Below are positions 34,379 through 46,000 of a DNA stretch of 64,000 nt, piece by piece (the stretch's first letter is position 1; every line of letters starts with the position of its first letter). A program made the position numbers and the translations under genes. The notes beneath the pieces are model-generated. The model was not told the origin of the DNA. It was given only the letters and a program-made list of their open reading frames with translations, and searched no databases. Location of the stretch: NCBI GenBank assembly GCA_004835665.1, contig RBKR01000017.1, positions 248,001 through 312,000 on the forward strand, written 5' to 3'. This DNA comes from Phoma sp. XZ068. Taxonomy: Eukaryota > Ascomycota > Dothideomycetes > Pleosporales > Didymellaceae.

Positions 34379-35126
34379 ATGACATCCTCAATACTCCCCT
34401 CCCATCCCCCCCTCTCCCCCTCCTTCGACCCCTCCCCCACAACCACAGAAACAACATCCACCCTCTCCCTCCTCGACACCCTGCACCTCCAACCCCACCC
34501 CGAAGGCGGCTACTTCACCGAACTAGACCGCGACACGCGCACCGTACCAAACCCCTTCTCACACAGCTACAGCACCACAGCGTCGGAGCCTTTGTCGGGT
34601 GATGAAAACGTGAGGAGTGCATCAACGAGTATCCTTTATTTACTCACTGCGTCACGACCGCAGGGACATTTCCATAGGAATGCGGGGAGGACGGTGCATA
34701 CGCTTATCTCTGGACGGGGGCGGTACGTTCTCATTCACGACGACGAAGGGGCGGTAGAGGGAGGCGGGACGAAGAGGGTGGAGAGTTTTGTTGTGGGGAA
34801 GGATGTTGAGGCTGGGGAGAAGGTGGTGTGGGTTGTTGAGGGGGGGAAGTATAAGGCTAGTTTTTTACTTCCCGAAGAGGGGGTTGATGAGTGGGAGAGT
34901 AGGTTGTTGATTAGTGAGGTGAGTCTACGTTCTAGTTCACTGACTTGTGCACTTTTCTTGAGTGGGGATGGGAGGTTTGGGTTTGAAAAGTGTGAGGCTG
35001 ACTGTTTAGACGGTTGTTCCTGGGTTCGAATATGCGGATCATGATTTCTTGACCGAGGAGAAATTTAAAGAGATTTTGACGCCCGAACAGGCGGAGGAGT
35101 TGGGGTGGCTTCTTAGGAGGGAGTGA
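34379..35126 (+). CDS. Cupin-fold protein of the DUF985 (cupin_5) family (218 aa)
   Basis: Exons 34379-34918 and 35010-35126 join across a 91-base intron (GTGAGT donor, CTGAC branch, TTAG acceptor). The protein has an HPEGGYFTELDRD start block, the SILYLLTASRPQGHFHRN strand pair with potential metal-binding His residues, and the end VPGFEYADHDFLTEE followed by a helix. These are the marks of the DUF985 cupins, compact beta-barrel proteins of about 200 residues found in bacteria and fungi; substrate unknown. The first 35 residues are Ser/Thr/Pro-rich. The gene converges with the next one, with 59 bases between stop codons. Confidence 0.88.
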
Positions 35127-35185
35127 AGGCTGAAGACAGCATGAGCATGGCAAGAATGATATGCTAAATTCAGGCTACGTCCAAA

Positions 35186-36466
35186 TCACTGCGGATAATG
35201 CTCGAATAAAAACCCAGCTGCCATCTCCACATTCCCATCCGTCGCGTTCAACGCCGCTAGCGCCTCCTGCCGCGCAAAGCCCAGCACAACCAGCTTCTGC
35301 ACTTCGTCTTCGGGCCAGCTTGCTCGTGCCTCAGGCAGCCTCGTCACCATCTGCCTGATCTGCTCGGCTGTGACCCCCAGCGGCGGCCTACTCGTGTGTG
35401 GATGACTCGGGTGTTCAACCCTCAACACCCTCCCCAGCGCTGCCACCCACCCCGCTTGCACCGTCTCGTTGTTTAGATCCAGCTCAGACACATACACAAG
35501 GTCGTCCTCGTGGTCGCCAGCGTTGAAATACTCCCACCCCATGACGCCGCCGAATCCCGTGCCGACACTCTTGTACTTCTCCCTTAGCAATGCGCATACA
35601 TCTCGTAATTTCTTCACCGAAACGTGGCCAGCGCCATTTCCAGGATTTGTGACCACGCCGAGCACGACTTTCTCCGGCTTCCAGCCTGCCGCGATGATGG
35701 CGTCGTACCATGCTGTTGAGGCCGCGTCGCCCCATCCGCAGTAGAATTGCGTGTTGTACCACGCTATCTCCCGGCCGTAGACGCTGCATTCAAGCTCAGG
35801 GTACGAGAAGCCGCTGAGGTGCGGGAGGGTGGGGTGCAGTGCGTTTGGGCTGGGGCCGCTGGCTAGCATGGGGCGAGGAGGACGCAGATGAGGGGGGATG
35901 TTTGGGTCTGGGATGAGCGCCGTGGCGACTGGTGCGAGAGTGATGAGGAACTGAGGACCAAAGTCGGCGCGTAGACGGGCAATGAGGCGTGTTGCTGTGG
36001 AGAGGGGGACCTGCTCTTCGATGTCGAGGTCAAGCCCGTCAAGCTTGTAGATTGAGATGATGGCGTGGAGGGGAATGTAATGCGCTTCAAACTGCCCAAA
36101 TCAGCTCCGTAAAGTCCTGAATCGAGTACATACACTCTCGTCGTCACCTCCAAGTCGTTCGAATGTCCCCTTGGCTGCCCCACCCAGCATGCCCAGCACC
36201 TTCACGCCGCTCCCCTGCAGCCAACTGACCTCACCCCATAGCTGATCGAACCTCTTGTCGTCAGGCCGGTGGTCATTCAGTGTTATATTACCGGGCCCGT
36301 CATTCAGATGTATCGCTGCAACAATCACATGAGTAACGCCAGTGTTGTTGGTCAGCAACGGCAGCAGCGAATTACAATTGCCCTGCGGATCATGTATTGT
36401 CTGGTGGTAGACGATCAATCGTGGGCCTGTCGATGGCGGGAGAAGCTTTGGAGAGGGTGTAGTCAT
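35186..36466 (-). CDS. Cytosolic GH18-family hydrolase with C-terminal UBA domain (412 aa)
   Basis: Exons 36466-36134 and 36091-35186 join across a 42-base intron (GTATGT donor). The GH18 barrel begins at RLIVYHQTIHDPQGN and contains the catalytic motif DGLDLDIE at residues 129-136, with Glu136 as the expected proton donor. Later strands include WYNTQFYCGWG and MGWEYFNAG. The last 41 residues (about 372-412) have the form of a UBA domain: EDEVQKLVVLGFARQEALAA and then the NVEMAAGFLFE helix. No signal peptide or membrane helix is present, so the enzyme should stay in the cytosol, unlike secreted chitinases. The family splits chitin-type beta-1,4-GlcNAc or chitobiose-core bonds; the fused UBA suggests action on, or control by, ubiquitinated glycoproteins, which is inference. 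Confidence 0.88.
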
Positions 36467-36810
36467 GGTTCGACCGCATCAGAGAGAGGGAGTCTCCACG
36501 ACGGCGTGTCGATGGCGGCCCGTTCCTGCCCCTCGCGTAGGGCTGAAGTGGGGCGATACGTCATGCTCGTGCAATACCAGAAATGCACGAAACGCAGTTG
36601 AAAGGCAATAAAATTCATGTCACATAAGCGTCCGATGGTATGCTTCGTGATCTGCAGCTTCAATGATGCAGTCTATAAACCCCAAACGCCAACATCCTCG
36701 CATCTCGTATTCAAGACATCGTATCTACACAGTGGTGCGGAGATTGCCTCCGGAACGCCATGTATGCTCCATCAGATCCATAACAGTCGTATCCTCCAGG
36801 GATGAGCACC
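36467..36810. other. Intergenic region between two minus-strand genes
   Basis: It holds the promoter of the GH18 gene and the CDK1 3' untranslated region. No gene is seen. Confidence 0.5.
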
Positions 36811-37906
36811 TCAGTGGTAGCCATTGCTGTAGCCGTTCGCCCCTGTGAAGTAGGGGTGGATGACGCACTGCTTCGCTGAGATGCGGCCAGCAGGGTCGTA
36901 GACGAGGAGTGCGTCTAGCAGATCAAGGCCAATGTCGTCGAGCGTGGTGACAATCGACGCGATGTCTGTGCGGTTCCACTTGGGGAACGAGGGCTTGAAG
37001 TCGGGGAACGATGTGACGCCGGGCCAGTCCTGCTCGCTGGGTGTGCCGAGGATGCTACAAACGTTAGACGTGTCTGTGATATTGGAGACCGACTTACCGA
37101 AAGATCTTGAAGATCTCGTCAATCTCAGAGTCGCCAGGGAACAATGGCTTGCGTGTGCACATCTCGGCGAAGATGCAGCCGACAGACCACATGTCAACAC
37201 CCGTCGAGTACTGTCGCCCACCAAGCAGAATCTCGGGTGAGCGGTACCACAGCGTCACAACCTGGAGATGTTAGTTGAGTTTCCAGAAATATGTAGATGT
37301 CTCACCTCGTGCGTATATGTCCTCAGTGGCACACCGAAAGCGCGGGCAAGACCGAAATCTGCCAGCTTGAGGTTGCAGTCCTTGTCAATCAACAAGTTCT
37401 GTGGCTTCAGATCACGGTGCAGAACGCGGTGGGCGTGGCAGTAACGCACACCCTCGCACAGCTGCATCATGAACTTCTTGACCATCGTGGAGTCCATGGT
37501 CAACTTCTGACCTGCCAGCCCAGAGCCCTCAGGCAGCGCCTTGCCGCGTCCGCCCTCGCTGACTGGCAGCGCCTCCATATACTTCTTCAGATCGAGGTCG
37601 AGGAATTCGAAGACGAGGTAGAGCTTGTGGCCGTCGGCATGCACAATGTTGAGCAGGCGGACAATGTTGGGGTCGTTCATCTCCTTGAGCAGCGAGATCT
37701 CGCGGATGGCGGTCGAGGGGACGCCCTCATCTTCGGCCTCGAGGCGGATCTTCTTGAGCGCGACGATGCGCTGGTCCTTTGTTGTGAGGTCGCGCGCCTT
37801 GTAGACCACTCCGTAGGTTCCTGCGCGTGTTAGGCTCTGTCACATAATAGCCACAGCATCTGCACTCACCCTCTCCCACCTTCTCCAGCTTCTGGTAGTT
37901 CTCCAT
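36811..37906 (-). CDS. cdk1: Cyclin-dependent kinase 1 (Cdc2/NimX) (319 aa)
   Basis: Exons 37906-37870, 37820-37306, 37261-37098 and 37054-36811, with introns of 49, 44 and 43 bases. The product starts MENYQKLEKVGEGTYGVVYK, with inhibitory Thr14 and Tyr15 in place, the cyclin-binding helix PSTAIRE at 47-53, the catalytic loop VLHRDLKPQN, DFGLARAFGVP, and the T-loop region RTYTHEVVTLWYRSPE containing the activating Thr. The length is normal for CDK1, with a fungal insertion rich in Gly/Glu after the beta-5 region (VSEGGRGKALPEGSG). It is the master kinase of G1/S and G2/M. The gene is divergent from the ALKBH1-like gene. Confidence 0.96.
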
Positions 37907-38284
37907 AGCAACGGTAACGCGCAGAGGCTTTCGGACGGTAGGCGGTCTGACTTCACCGAGACAAGGTGGAGTGTCGATGTGAGGCCGGCGGCGACAGGAC
38001 GAGTCACGTTGAAGTCGAGTAACGCGGGCGTGCCTGTGGGTTAGTAAGTCGTGGGTGGGTGCGGACAAGGCGGGGACATTGTTCAGATGTTATGCATGGG
38101 AGGAAAAGGGTGTAAACAGACACTAGTCTTAGTGCGGGAAGGCGCCGCAGCCACAAACGCGCTTCATCAAACCCTGACTTTCGCGTCACACTCTACACAC
38201 AACAACCAGACTCAGCACAGACATTAGCAGTGACATTAGTACTGGGCAACAACCAAGTCCTGTGCAGTCAAATAATCACAAGAG
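37907..38284. promoter_or_regulatory. Divergent promoter region between cdk1 and the ALKBH1-like gene
   Basis: 378 bases separate the two oppositely directed start codons. Short frames within it are not supported as genes. Confidence 0.5.
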
Positions 38285-39389
38285 ATGGAGCACTTGGACC
38301 CGCACCAACGCCCTCCAGAAAGCATCAAGGATGTCTACAAGAAGTACCAGAAGATGAAGCCAAAGGGCTTGGACCAGGATCCAGACATTGTAGACCTGCC
38401 AAACAGCTTGCATACGTCAGCCAAGGGCAAAGTTCGCATAGTTGACGAGTGGAGCGGCGACGACTTGACCGCTGCTTTCCGGGCATTTGGCGGTCAAGAC
38501 GAGCAAACATATCCCGGTCTGCCTGTCAAGATGCCGGTGTATGAGCATGAGGATATGCCAGGTAGGCAGGCTCGTTTGATACGCGTTTAATTCTTCAATT
38601 TTCTGAATCTTCCATCACAAGCCACGTTCATACTCACATCTCACACCAAGTCCTGACGGTAAGCAGGCCTCCACATCATCCCAAATCTCCTCCCTCCCGA
38701 AATCCAAACTCTCCTACTCTCCCGCCTTCTCCACCGCGATCTCTCCAATCCAGCGCATCTCACAAACATCCACACGCACTACAATCTCTCCTACCCTGCA
38801 TCTTCATCACAGCCTGAATCCTTCTTCTCCCACCCCCCAACCAGCACCACCCCCATCGCCACCCCCCTTGACCCCACCGTCCACAAGCCCCTCACAACCC
38901 CCCAACTCCTGAACAAGAAGATGCGCTGGACCACGCTCGGCGGACAGTACGACTGGACCGAAAAGCGGTACCCAGCAACCCGTCCGCCACCCTTCCCCTC
39001 AGACATCAAAACATTACTAGAGAGTCTGTGGACACGCACCCGCGCCGAAGCCGCAATCGTAAACCTCTACTCGCCAGGCGACACGCTCTCTGCACCGCGA
39101 CGTTGCAGAGACGAGTTCAACGGGGTTAATTAGTGTGAGTCTAGGATGCGACGCGGTGTTCGTGATTGGCATCGCGGAGTCGATTGTCGCGTTGAGGCTA
39201 AGGAGCGGGAGTGCGGTGTATATGAGTGGCGAGAGCAGGTTTGCGTGGCACGGTGTTCCGCAGATAGTCAAGGGGACGTGTCCGGAGGATTTGGCAGAGT
39301 GGCCGGCGGGCGAGGGGCAGTATGAGGAGTGGAGGGGCTGGATGGCGGGGAAGAGGGTGAATTTGAATGTAAGGCAGATGTGGGATTGA
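38285..39389 (+). pseudogene. ALKBH1-like 2-oxoglutarate/Fe(II) dioxygenase, disrupted by a frameshift
   Basis: Exon 38285-38561 joins exon 38667 onward across a 105-base intron (phase 1, CTGAC branch). The frame then runs through KMRWTTLGGQYDWTEKRYP and IVNLYSPGDTLS, as in fungal AlkB homologues, to 39091. The next family block, HRDV, with the iron-binding His and Asp, is in another frame from 39093. That frame then stays open through GLISVSLGCDAVFVIG, RFAWHGVPQIV and RVNLNVRQMWD to a stop at 39387-39389. So one base is extra or two are missing around 39089-39093. No GT-AG intron repairs it. Family members demethylate DNA or tRNA. This is either a real lesion or an assembly error; everything else about the gene looks intact and functional. 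Confidence 0.8.
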
Positions 39390-39769
39390 CGCAATCGTTA
39401 AGATGTCGTATGATCTTGTCTCGATGTTGTGTAGACGAGGCTGAGTGCGTCGTCCAAACTTCACGATACAGTCGACGCAATGAATTATGAACACCGACCA
39501 TGCAATATTCGCATCCTTCGATGGAGTCGCCTTATTTGAAACACACATCCTTCCAAAACCGGTAACTGAATAAGGTTGCCATCAAACGCAGCACTAAAAT
39601 GCTTGTCTCACTATTACCCGCGGGAATAATAACGCCCAACCACCACCATCATGTCACGTTGGATGAAGTAACGACGTATATTTTGTGCGATTCACTTTTG
39701 GTCTATGTGATCCTTCATTACCACATGCATCGTCTAGATTGCTTCCCAACGTCCCGTGCATGCAATCGC
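39390..39769. other. Convergent intergenic region between the ALKBH1-like gene and eRF3
   Basis: It contains both 3' ends. Short frames on both strands are unsupported. Confidence 0.5.
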
Positions 39770-41942
39770 TTAAGCTGCGTTCTCGGCCGTGATGAGCTTG
39801 GTGATCTTTCCAATGGCAATCGTCTGACCTTGGTCTCTGCGCATCGTTAGCAGCCGTGATTTCAATGAATAATGATACATACCTCAGTGTGAAACGACCA
39901 AGCTGGGGGTAGTCCTCGAAGCGCTCCACGCAAATCGATCCAGCTGTGCCTGTGACCTCCACCCGTGCAATGATGCTCATGCCCTTTGTTGCGAAACCCG
40001 GGGCCTTCTTGCTCTTGCGCCCAGTGCCCTTCTCGAGCTTGTGCAGCAGCGCCGAGATGGTGACTTCTTCCTGTGCGGCGTGGACGTGCAGCACGCAGTT
40101 GAAACCGGCTGTGAAGATGGACTTGATGTCGAGCAGCACAATCTGGGCCTCGAATGTGGAGACGCAGTTTACGGGCCGCTTTGGCGAGCAGAGAACGTAG
40201 CCGGGCAGGATGTCTTCCTCCTCAACGCCGCGAAGACGGATGCGGACCTGGTCACCGCAGGTGGCGCCGGGGATTTCGTCTTCCTGCTCTCCGTACAGGG
40301 CGGAGATGTGGATCAGGTCCTTGTTGGGCATCATGAGGTACTTCTGCTCCTTCTTGATGATTCCGGACTCGATCTTGCCTTCGATCATGGTACCCATGTC
40401 CTTGTACTTGGCGGCGATGGGCATCATGAAAGGAGCGTTGATCTTGCGCTCCAGAGCCTGCATGTTGTCGAGGTACTCAAGCAGAGACGGGCCGTCATAC
40501 CACGGGGCCTTCTCCTTGGGCACACGGTCCTTGATACCTGTGAATGTCTGCGCACTGACGGGCATCATGGAGATATCGGTCTTGGGGTTGTAGCCAAGAC
40601 CCTTGAGGAAGAGCACGACCTTGCTGGTGCACTCCTTGAAGCGGTCCTCAGACCACTCGACAGTGGGGTCGTCCATCTTGTTGACGACAATGATCAGCTT
40701 GTTGACACCCTGTGTCTTGGCCAACATGGCGTGCTCTCGTGTCTGGCCGCCCTTCTCGAAACCAGTCTCGTACTCTCCCTTACGCGCTGAGATGACCAGC
40801 AGACCGACGTCGGCTTGCGATGCGCCACCGATCATGTTGGGCACGTATGTCTTGTGGCCGGGTGCGTCGAGGATGGAGTAGCGGCGCTTCTCAGTCTCGA
40901 AGAACCCACGGCCGACCTCGATGGTCTTACCCTGCTGGCGTTCCTCCTTGTTCAAATCAAGAGCCCACGAAATGTACCAGGTTTCGCGACCGGCGTCCTT
41001 GGCTTCGCGCTTGTACTTGTCGAGTGTTCGCTCGTCGACCATGCCTGTGGAGATTAGGATACTGCCACCGAGCGTAGACTTTCCAGCATCGACGTGACCC
41101 AAGAAGATAATGTTGACGTGCTCCTTGCCGTAGATCTCAGCGAGTGTGGCCTCGTCAACAACCTCCTCGACCTCCTTCTCGACATCGGCGGCCTTCTGAA
41201 TGACCTTGTCCTTTGCTGTGGGGGTCGGGCTGTTGCGTCCGGATGCTGGTGTGGGTGATGTGCGGCCAGAGCTTGCGGGTGTGGCCTTGGTGGGCTCGCC
41301 GGTCTTCTCAATCGCCTGCTTAGCAGCAACCTTGGCTCCGGCCTCGGGTGCGCTCTTGTCCTGGGTCTCCTTTACCGACTTCTCAGCAGGCGCAGCGGCA
41401 CCGAGAGAAAGGACCTTGGTGCCTCCAACCTTCTCCGTCTTCGGTGCATCGCCGCCAATGGAGAGCACCTTGGCCTTGGGCGCCTCGCCGCCGATGGACA
41501 GGACCTTAGCCTTGGGTGCCTCCTTCTTGGGCTCAGCGTCAACCTCGCCACGCTTCGCAATCTTCACAGGTGCCTGCTGGACGTTCTGCTGCTGGTATCC
41601 TCCATACTGCTGTCCGTATCCGCCCTGCTGTCCGTAGTTGGGGTAGCCACCCTGTTGCCCTTGGTTGTAGTTGGGGTAGCCGCCCTGCTGCTGCTGGTAG
41701 CCGCCGTACTGGCCGCCGTACTGCTGGTTGTAGCCTCCGTACTGCTGGTATTGCCCGTAGCCCTGCTGCTGGTACTGGTTGTACGCCTGGCCGGGGACGA
41801 ACGCCGATGCGCCGGGTGTGAAGGATGCCGCGCCGGGCACAAACGCCTGCGGCTGCTGCTGCTGCTGCTGCTGGTTGTTGAGGTTCATGCCGCCCGTCTG
41901 CTGCGCGAGCCTCTCCTCCTCTTCTTCCCAGTTCTCGGCCAT
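39770..41942 (-). CDS. SUP35: Translation termination factor eRF3 (Sup35-type GTPase) (708 aa)
   Basis: Exons 41942-39883 and 39836-39770 join across a 46-base intron (GTATGT donor, CTAAC branch); the last exon ends TKLITAENAA. The N-terminal ~115 residues are Gln/Gly/Tyr/Asn-rich with oligopeptide repeats of the QQGGYPNY kind. A charged, Lys/Ala/Pro-rich middle follows with repeated KAKVLSIGG. Then comes a translational GTPase: GHVDAGKST at about 281-289, DAPGHKTYVPNMIGG, NKMDDPTVEW and the C-terminal barrels. The factor forms a complex with eRF1 and uses GTP to release finished peptides. An in-frame ATG lies upstream at 42128, but the 62-residue extension does not look conserved in type, so I use 41942. 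Confidence 0.95.
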
Positions 41943-42329
41943 GATGCGGGGTTGCGGTCGTGCGATTTCGAAGGTTTGTGGGTTCGCGAAGTCGCGGTGC
42001 GCTCGCACTGTAGTTGTCGGCCCTAATGAATGACTTGGGTCCTTAAGTGCAAGACCGCTGGGCGTCGTTGGTAGCGGAAAAGTGAAATTGTGCGGGCCGC
42101 TGCTGCCCATTCGATGGTGGCGGGGCATTCACCCACCAAACTTCGCTGCCTGACGCCCATTGGCCAGGGTCACCCTCGCCCTCACGACTCACCGCAACCA
42201 TACAACGTCACTCATACTCCTTTACTTCGGGCTGAGTTGTTCCTGACTCAACTGCGTTCTTTTAACAATGACGTCGATCATCCTTTTTTCCTAGCCTCGA
42301 TACCTTGCGTTTGTCACTCGACGCCCAAT
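41943..42329. promoter_or_regulatory. Divergent promoter region between eRF3 and the Ran-binding protein gene
   Basis: 387 bases between opposed starts. It holds the leaders and promoters of both genes. Confidence 0.5.
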
Positions 42330-44473
42330 ATGGAAGTGTTACTAGCAAAGGTAGTCATCTTGACTCTGATACAGTCACAAGCTGTCATGCGGCGATTTAA
42401 ATCCCTTGCTGACGTCTCCAGGTCACCCAGCAGGCGATGAGCTATGCCATTCGCAGCGGCATAGCCATCACCAGCACCTATGCGATCAAACAGTGTGGCC
42501 GATTAATGAAAACGGTCGATGGCCAAGAAAAGACAGAGCTTGCAGCGTTGCAGTCACGACTGGACTCGAAGATTAAGGTGGGTTTTTGATATATCGGCGT
42601 ATAATTCTAACACGACCAGATAATCTCCCCGGCGATTGACATGATCGAGCTCATCTCAGCACGTGGAAACACAACACTGGAATCAGCAGTTACACTGACC
42701 AAGTCTCTGCGATGGGACATTCAATCCCTCGGCAGTCGCGTGGAAAAAGCTGTCGTCGAGGAGCAGCTTTGCCGGAGGGGCAGTTCAAGAGCAAAGTCAC
42801 GGGCGCAAAATGACCTCGAGCTGAAGATGATTATCGCAGAGATGAAGCAACTTCTCGGCCGAATCGAGGATGCAGTGCCGCTCATCAACCTTGCCATCAC
42901 AACCTCAGGCGTCAGCTTGTCGACCAACCTGCCCCCAACTGTCTCCCCGTCTCGGTTACTGCAGGCAAGCACCTTTCTCACCGCTGGCGATTCACATTAC
43001 TGCATGTCGAAACCCAGAGCTCAGCAAATTGGACCGACCTTCACACTCTCCATGTACATGTTGTTCTCCGGCTATGCTGTCCCAACTCAGGAAGAGCTAC
43101 TTCGCCAACGCGATTCGACTTGGAAGGAGGTCATGCACAAAGCGAGGGTGACGCTGCTGAGGGTGCCGCTGGAACACGTCTATGACTACCCAGTCCCGTT
43201 TGGTGCGCGGACCAGCAAGGCCGATGAAGGCAGCCACCGTCATATTCCGTCTGAGGGCGCGCTACACGAGTTCGCGTACCAGCTTTTGATAGTTGAAGAT
43301 CTAGATGACGGGCGCCTGCACACCTTTGAAGACGACGAGCCGCAGCCTGGACTGTATGACGGCGTTGAGCAAGCTGGTGTGCGGGAAATTATACCCATTC
43401 ACGAGATCTCGAAAATCTTCTACGCCGACACGGGAAAGATCTTGAACATCGGTGGCGACGGCGAGACTAACAACCCGATACTGTTATTGAAGCGAGACGT
43501 CAACGCGCCGCCTCCACGCCGAATGATGGAGCACGAGCCTACAGATGCTGGGTATGAATCTGATGACTCGCAAACTGTGGGCGAAGATGACGAGCAGTCC
43601 GAGTTGGAGGCACAGTTCCGTCGCGAATCGACCGCCGATCTTCAAGAGGAAGTGCACGAGGAACCAACCTACTCATGGCGCCTGCCACCAACACTCGACC
43701 TAGAATGGATGGCCTTTGAGGTGTATCAGGAAGACCCCGACTCGGACTCTGATTTCGATGACACCGAGGAAACACTAGACACGTCAACAGACATCGCCAC
43801 AAGCTTATCGAACCTCAACCTGGACCGCTCTACTCCACCACCACAAGCCGGACAGCTCGTACCCTCCCCCGAAAAATCCGCCATCCCAACTCATCAAGCA
43901 TCAAGCCCGCCAACCACCCTCCCGCCAATAAAGACCTCCCTCTCCATGCTGGAAATGCTCATCCGCCTGACCGCGCTCCAGCAATTCCAGCAGTCCTCGC
44001 ACCTCGCCATCCCGGACGAATTCCTCACCTTCTTCCTCTCAGAGAGCAGTACTGTTGGTTCCGGCGGGGACTCTGAGCTGCGGCGGCAAGTGCGGAGGGA
44101 GGCGCGGCAACGAGTCGGCTTCGATCCGTACGACGAGAGTCCGATCAAGCGGCGGGGAGAGGAGTACCAGGCGCGGGCACGGCACGAGGAGCGAGAGGGA
44201 TTCCACGACGAGACACAGTATGACTACGTTGGGTATCCGACGGGCAGCCGCTCAGGAACGAGTACCCCGTATTCGCGGTCGGGCACGCCGAACCCGCCAT
44301 CCACGGGCCGCAGCAAGTCAACTGTTGATGTGTCGAGCTTGAGTCGCCCGAGCCAGGCAGTAAGCAGTCCGAGTCCGCTGCTTAGGAGGGCGACGACGCA
44401 GACAGTGCAGGAAGGATCCCGGTTCAGACAGCCTCGGTTTCCTCCTCCCCGGCCGCAGACTCCGCCGAGCTGA
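42330..44473 (+). CDS. Ran-binding protein of the Yrb30 type (676 aa)
   Basis: Exons 42330-42350, 42422-42577 and 42620-44473, with introns of 71 and 42 bases. Splicing gives MEVLLAKVTQQAMSYAIRSG, then IISPAIDMIELISARGNTTL, the opening of the PF05508-type RanGTP-binding family. The first 300 residues hold the conserved part, including LGRIEDAVPLINLAITTSG and FTLSMYMLFSGYAVPTQEEL. The rest is acidic and Ser/Pro-rich with likely disorder and ends in a Ser/Arg/Pro tail. In yeast, Yrb30 binds RanGTP and can inhibit its GAP-stimulated hydrolysis. Without the first two exons the N-terminal helix would be lost. The gene is divergent from eRF3 and convergent with the BSD-protein gene. Confidence 0.85.
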
Positions 44474-44660
44474 ATAAAGAAAAAGAAGGTATTTTGGTGA
44501 TTAGCATTTGGCGGCAATCTTCTTGATCACATTAGCGCAGCATAGCACAGCGAGCCTGTAACAAAGACAGAATGTCATTCCTGATTCGTTCGCAGTATCC
44601 AAGTGACTTCAAAGTGTAGCATGATTGTAGCCCCAAACGCCGTCGCGCCAGTGTGAACAA

Positions 44661-46000
44661 CTACTCCCAGTCGTCGTCCTCGCTCTCCTCCTCGACCGTC
44701 TTCTTGTCCGCGGCCTTGCCCTTTGGACTTCCTGGCGCGCGACTTGTGGCTCCGCTGACGAGGTCGTACGATGCGTCGCTGTCTGCAACACTCTTCTCGT
44801 CGTTTGAGCGGCGCGGCTGTGCGGGTTTCAGTGTTTCGGCGTCGGGCTTGATGGTTGTCTGGCTCTTGGCGAGGTCGGGTGTGGATGTAGACTTTGGCGC
44901 AGGCGAGACGGTTTTGGCGGGGGTTTCGTCGTCGTCAGAGTCGGAGGACCAGTCTACCTCTTCTTCGTCGGCGGGCGTGGATGCTATGAGATGTTAGCGA
45001 GGCAAGTTAGTACTGTATACTGTTAACGCACCCTTCAGCATCTCCCTCCTGCGCTGCTCCTCGCTCTCGATAATGTGCCGCAGGAAGTAGTATCTACACC
45101 AGAACGTCGCATAGTCTACCTTCTCAGGCACAGTCCTCTCCATGGCGCTCCTCAGCTCCTCGTGCTTCTCCAGGTCCTTTGCAATGGCGTCGGTCTTCTT
45201 CTCGGCGTCAAAGTCCTTCTTCCAGGCGTCCCACTGCGGCGAGGCGGGGTCTTTGAGGAACGAGTCCAGCGTCGAGTGGATGACGTGCAGCTGTGCGTCG
45301 AAGCGCGTCGCGTGCACAACCTTCTTCCCGCTGCTGTCCTTCGACTCGAACAGCACGGTGCCGTCCTTTTCGGCCTGCGAGCCGGACGCGGGGGGCGCGA
45401 TGCTGACGGCCTCGCTGAGGAAGTTGCGGATGTTGGAGCCGAACTTGAGCAGCGCTTCGTCGGCAGCATCCTCGGCTTTCTGCAAGTCTTTGAGGCGCTT
45501 GGAGGCGTTGGAGCGGAAGAGCGAGAGGATGCCCTCAGCTTCTTTGACAATGTCGGCGGTGAGCGACTCGGGGCGGTCGGGGTGGGGTGTCATGTCCTCC
45601 TTGTCTGCGTCTTTCTCGGGCGCATCTTTTGCTGTGGAGGCAGGCTCGTTGCCTTGGACGGAGAGGTTGCGTGCATGGCTGATGAGGGTGGAGACGCCGG
45701 CGGTTGCTTCTTTGCTGGTGGACGCGTATTGTTTGCTTGCTGTGTCGTAGTACTGCTCGCCCTGGAGAAGTTAGCACGCGGAAATAACATAAAAGAAGGG
45801 ATATGTACCTGCTTCTTCGCCGTCTGCCAGAATCCCCCCAGTCGGGCTGCCCACGGACTGCTCGATATGGCCTTGTAAGCTTCCTGGACCTCGGTGTTGA
45901 AGTTGGTGGGCGGCGTGTCGGAGCTGCCCTCGCCAGGCTGCTTCTTGGGCTGGTCCTGGGGATAGCTCTCCTCTTGGATGTGGTCGTACGCAGAATCCAT
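44661..46000 (-). CDS. BSD-domain protein (Dos2-like) (414 aa)
   Basis: Exons 46000-45809, 45761-45032 and 44983-44661, with introns of 47 and 48 bases (donors GTACAT and GTGCGT, both with CTAAC branch). The N-terminus is acidic and polar; the middle has helical segments. At about residues 235-300 the protein carries a BSD-type helical domain with the aromatic signature TFWCRYYFLRHIIESEEQRR. The C-terminus is Asp/Glu/Ser-rich (EVDWSSDSDDDE and ending EDDDWE). BSD domains occur in TFIIH subunits, synapse-associated proteins and the yeast/fission yeast Dos2 proteins, of which this arrangement reminds me; function is poorly defined. Confidence 0.82.

Noticed and set aside
35010..35040. GGGTTCGAAT string resembling a tRNA T-loop
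   Set aside because: It lies in the second exon of the cupin gene (PGFEYAD) and no cloverleaf can be drawn around it.
40041..40790. Plus-strand frame of 249 codons
   Set aside because: Antisense to the eRF3 GTPase domain, which has all its GTP-binding motifs on the minus strand.
41943..42128. N-terminal 62-residue extension of eRF3 from an upstream in-frame ATG
   Set aside because: The extension is unlike known eRF3 heads, whereas the ATG at 41942 starts directly with the Glu-rich and Gln-rich head typical of the family.
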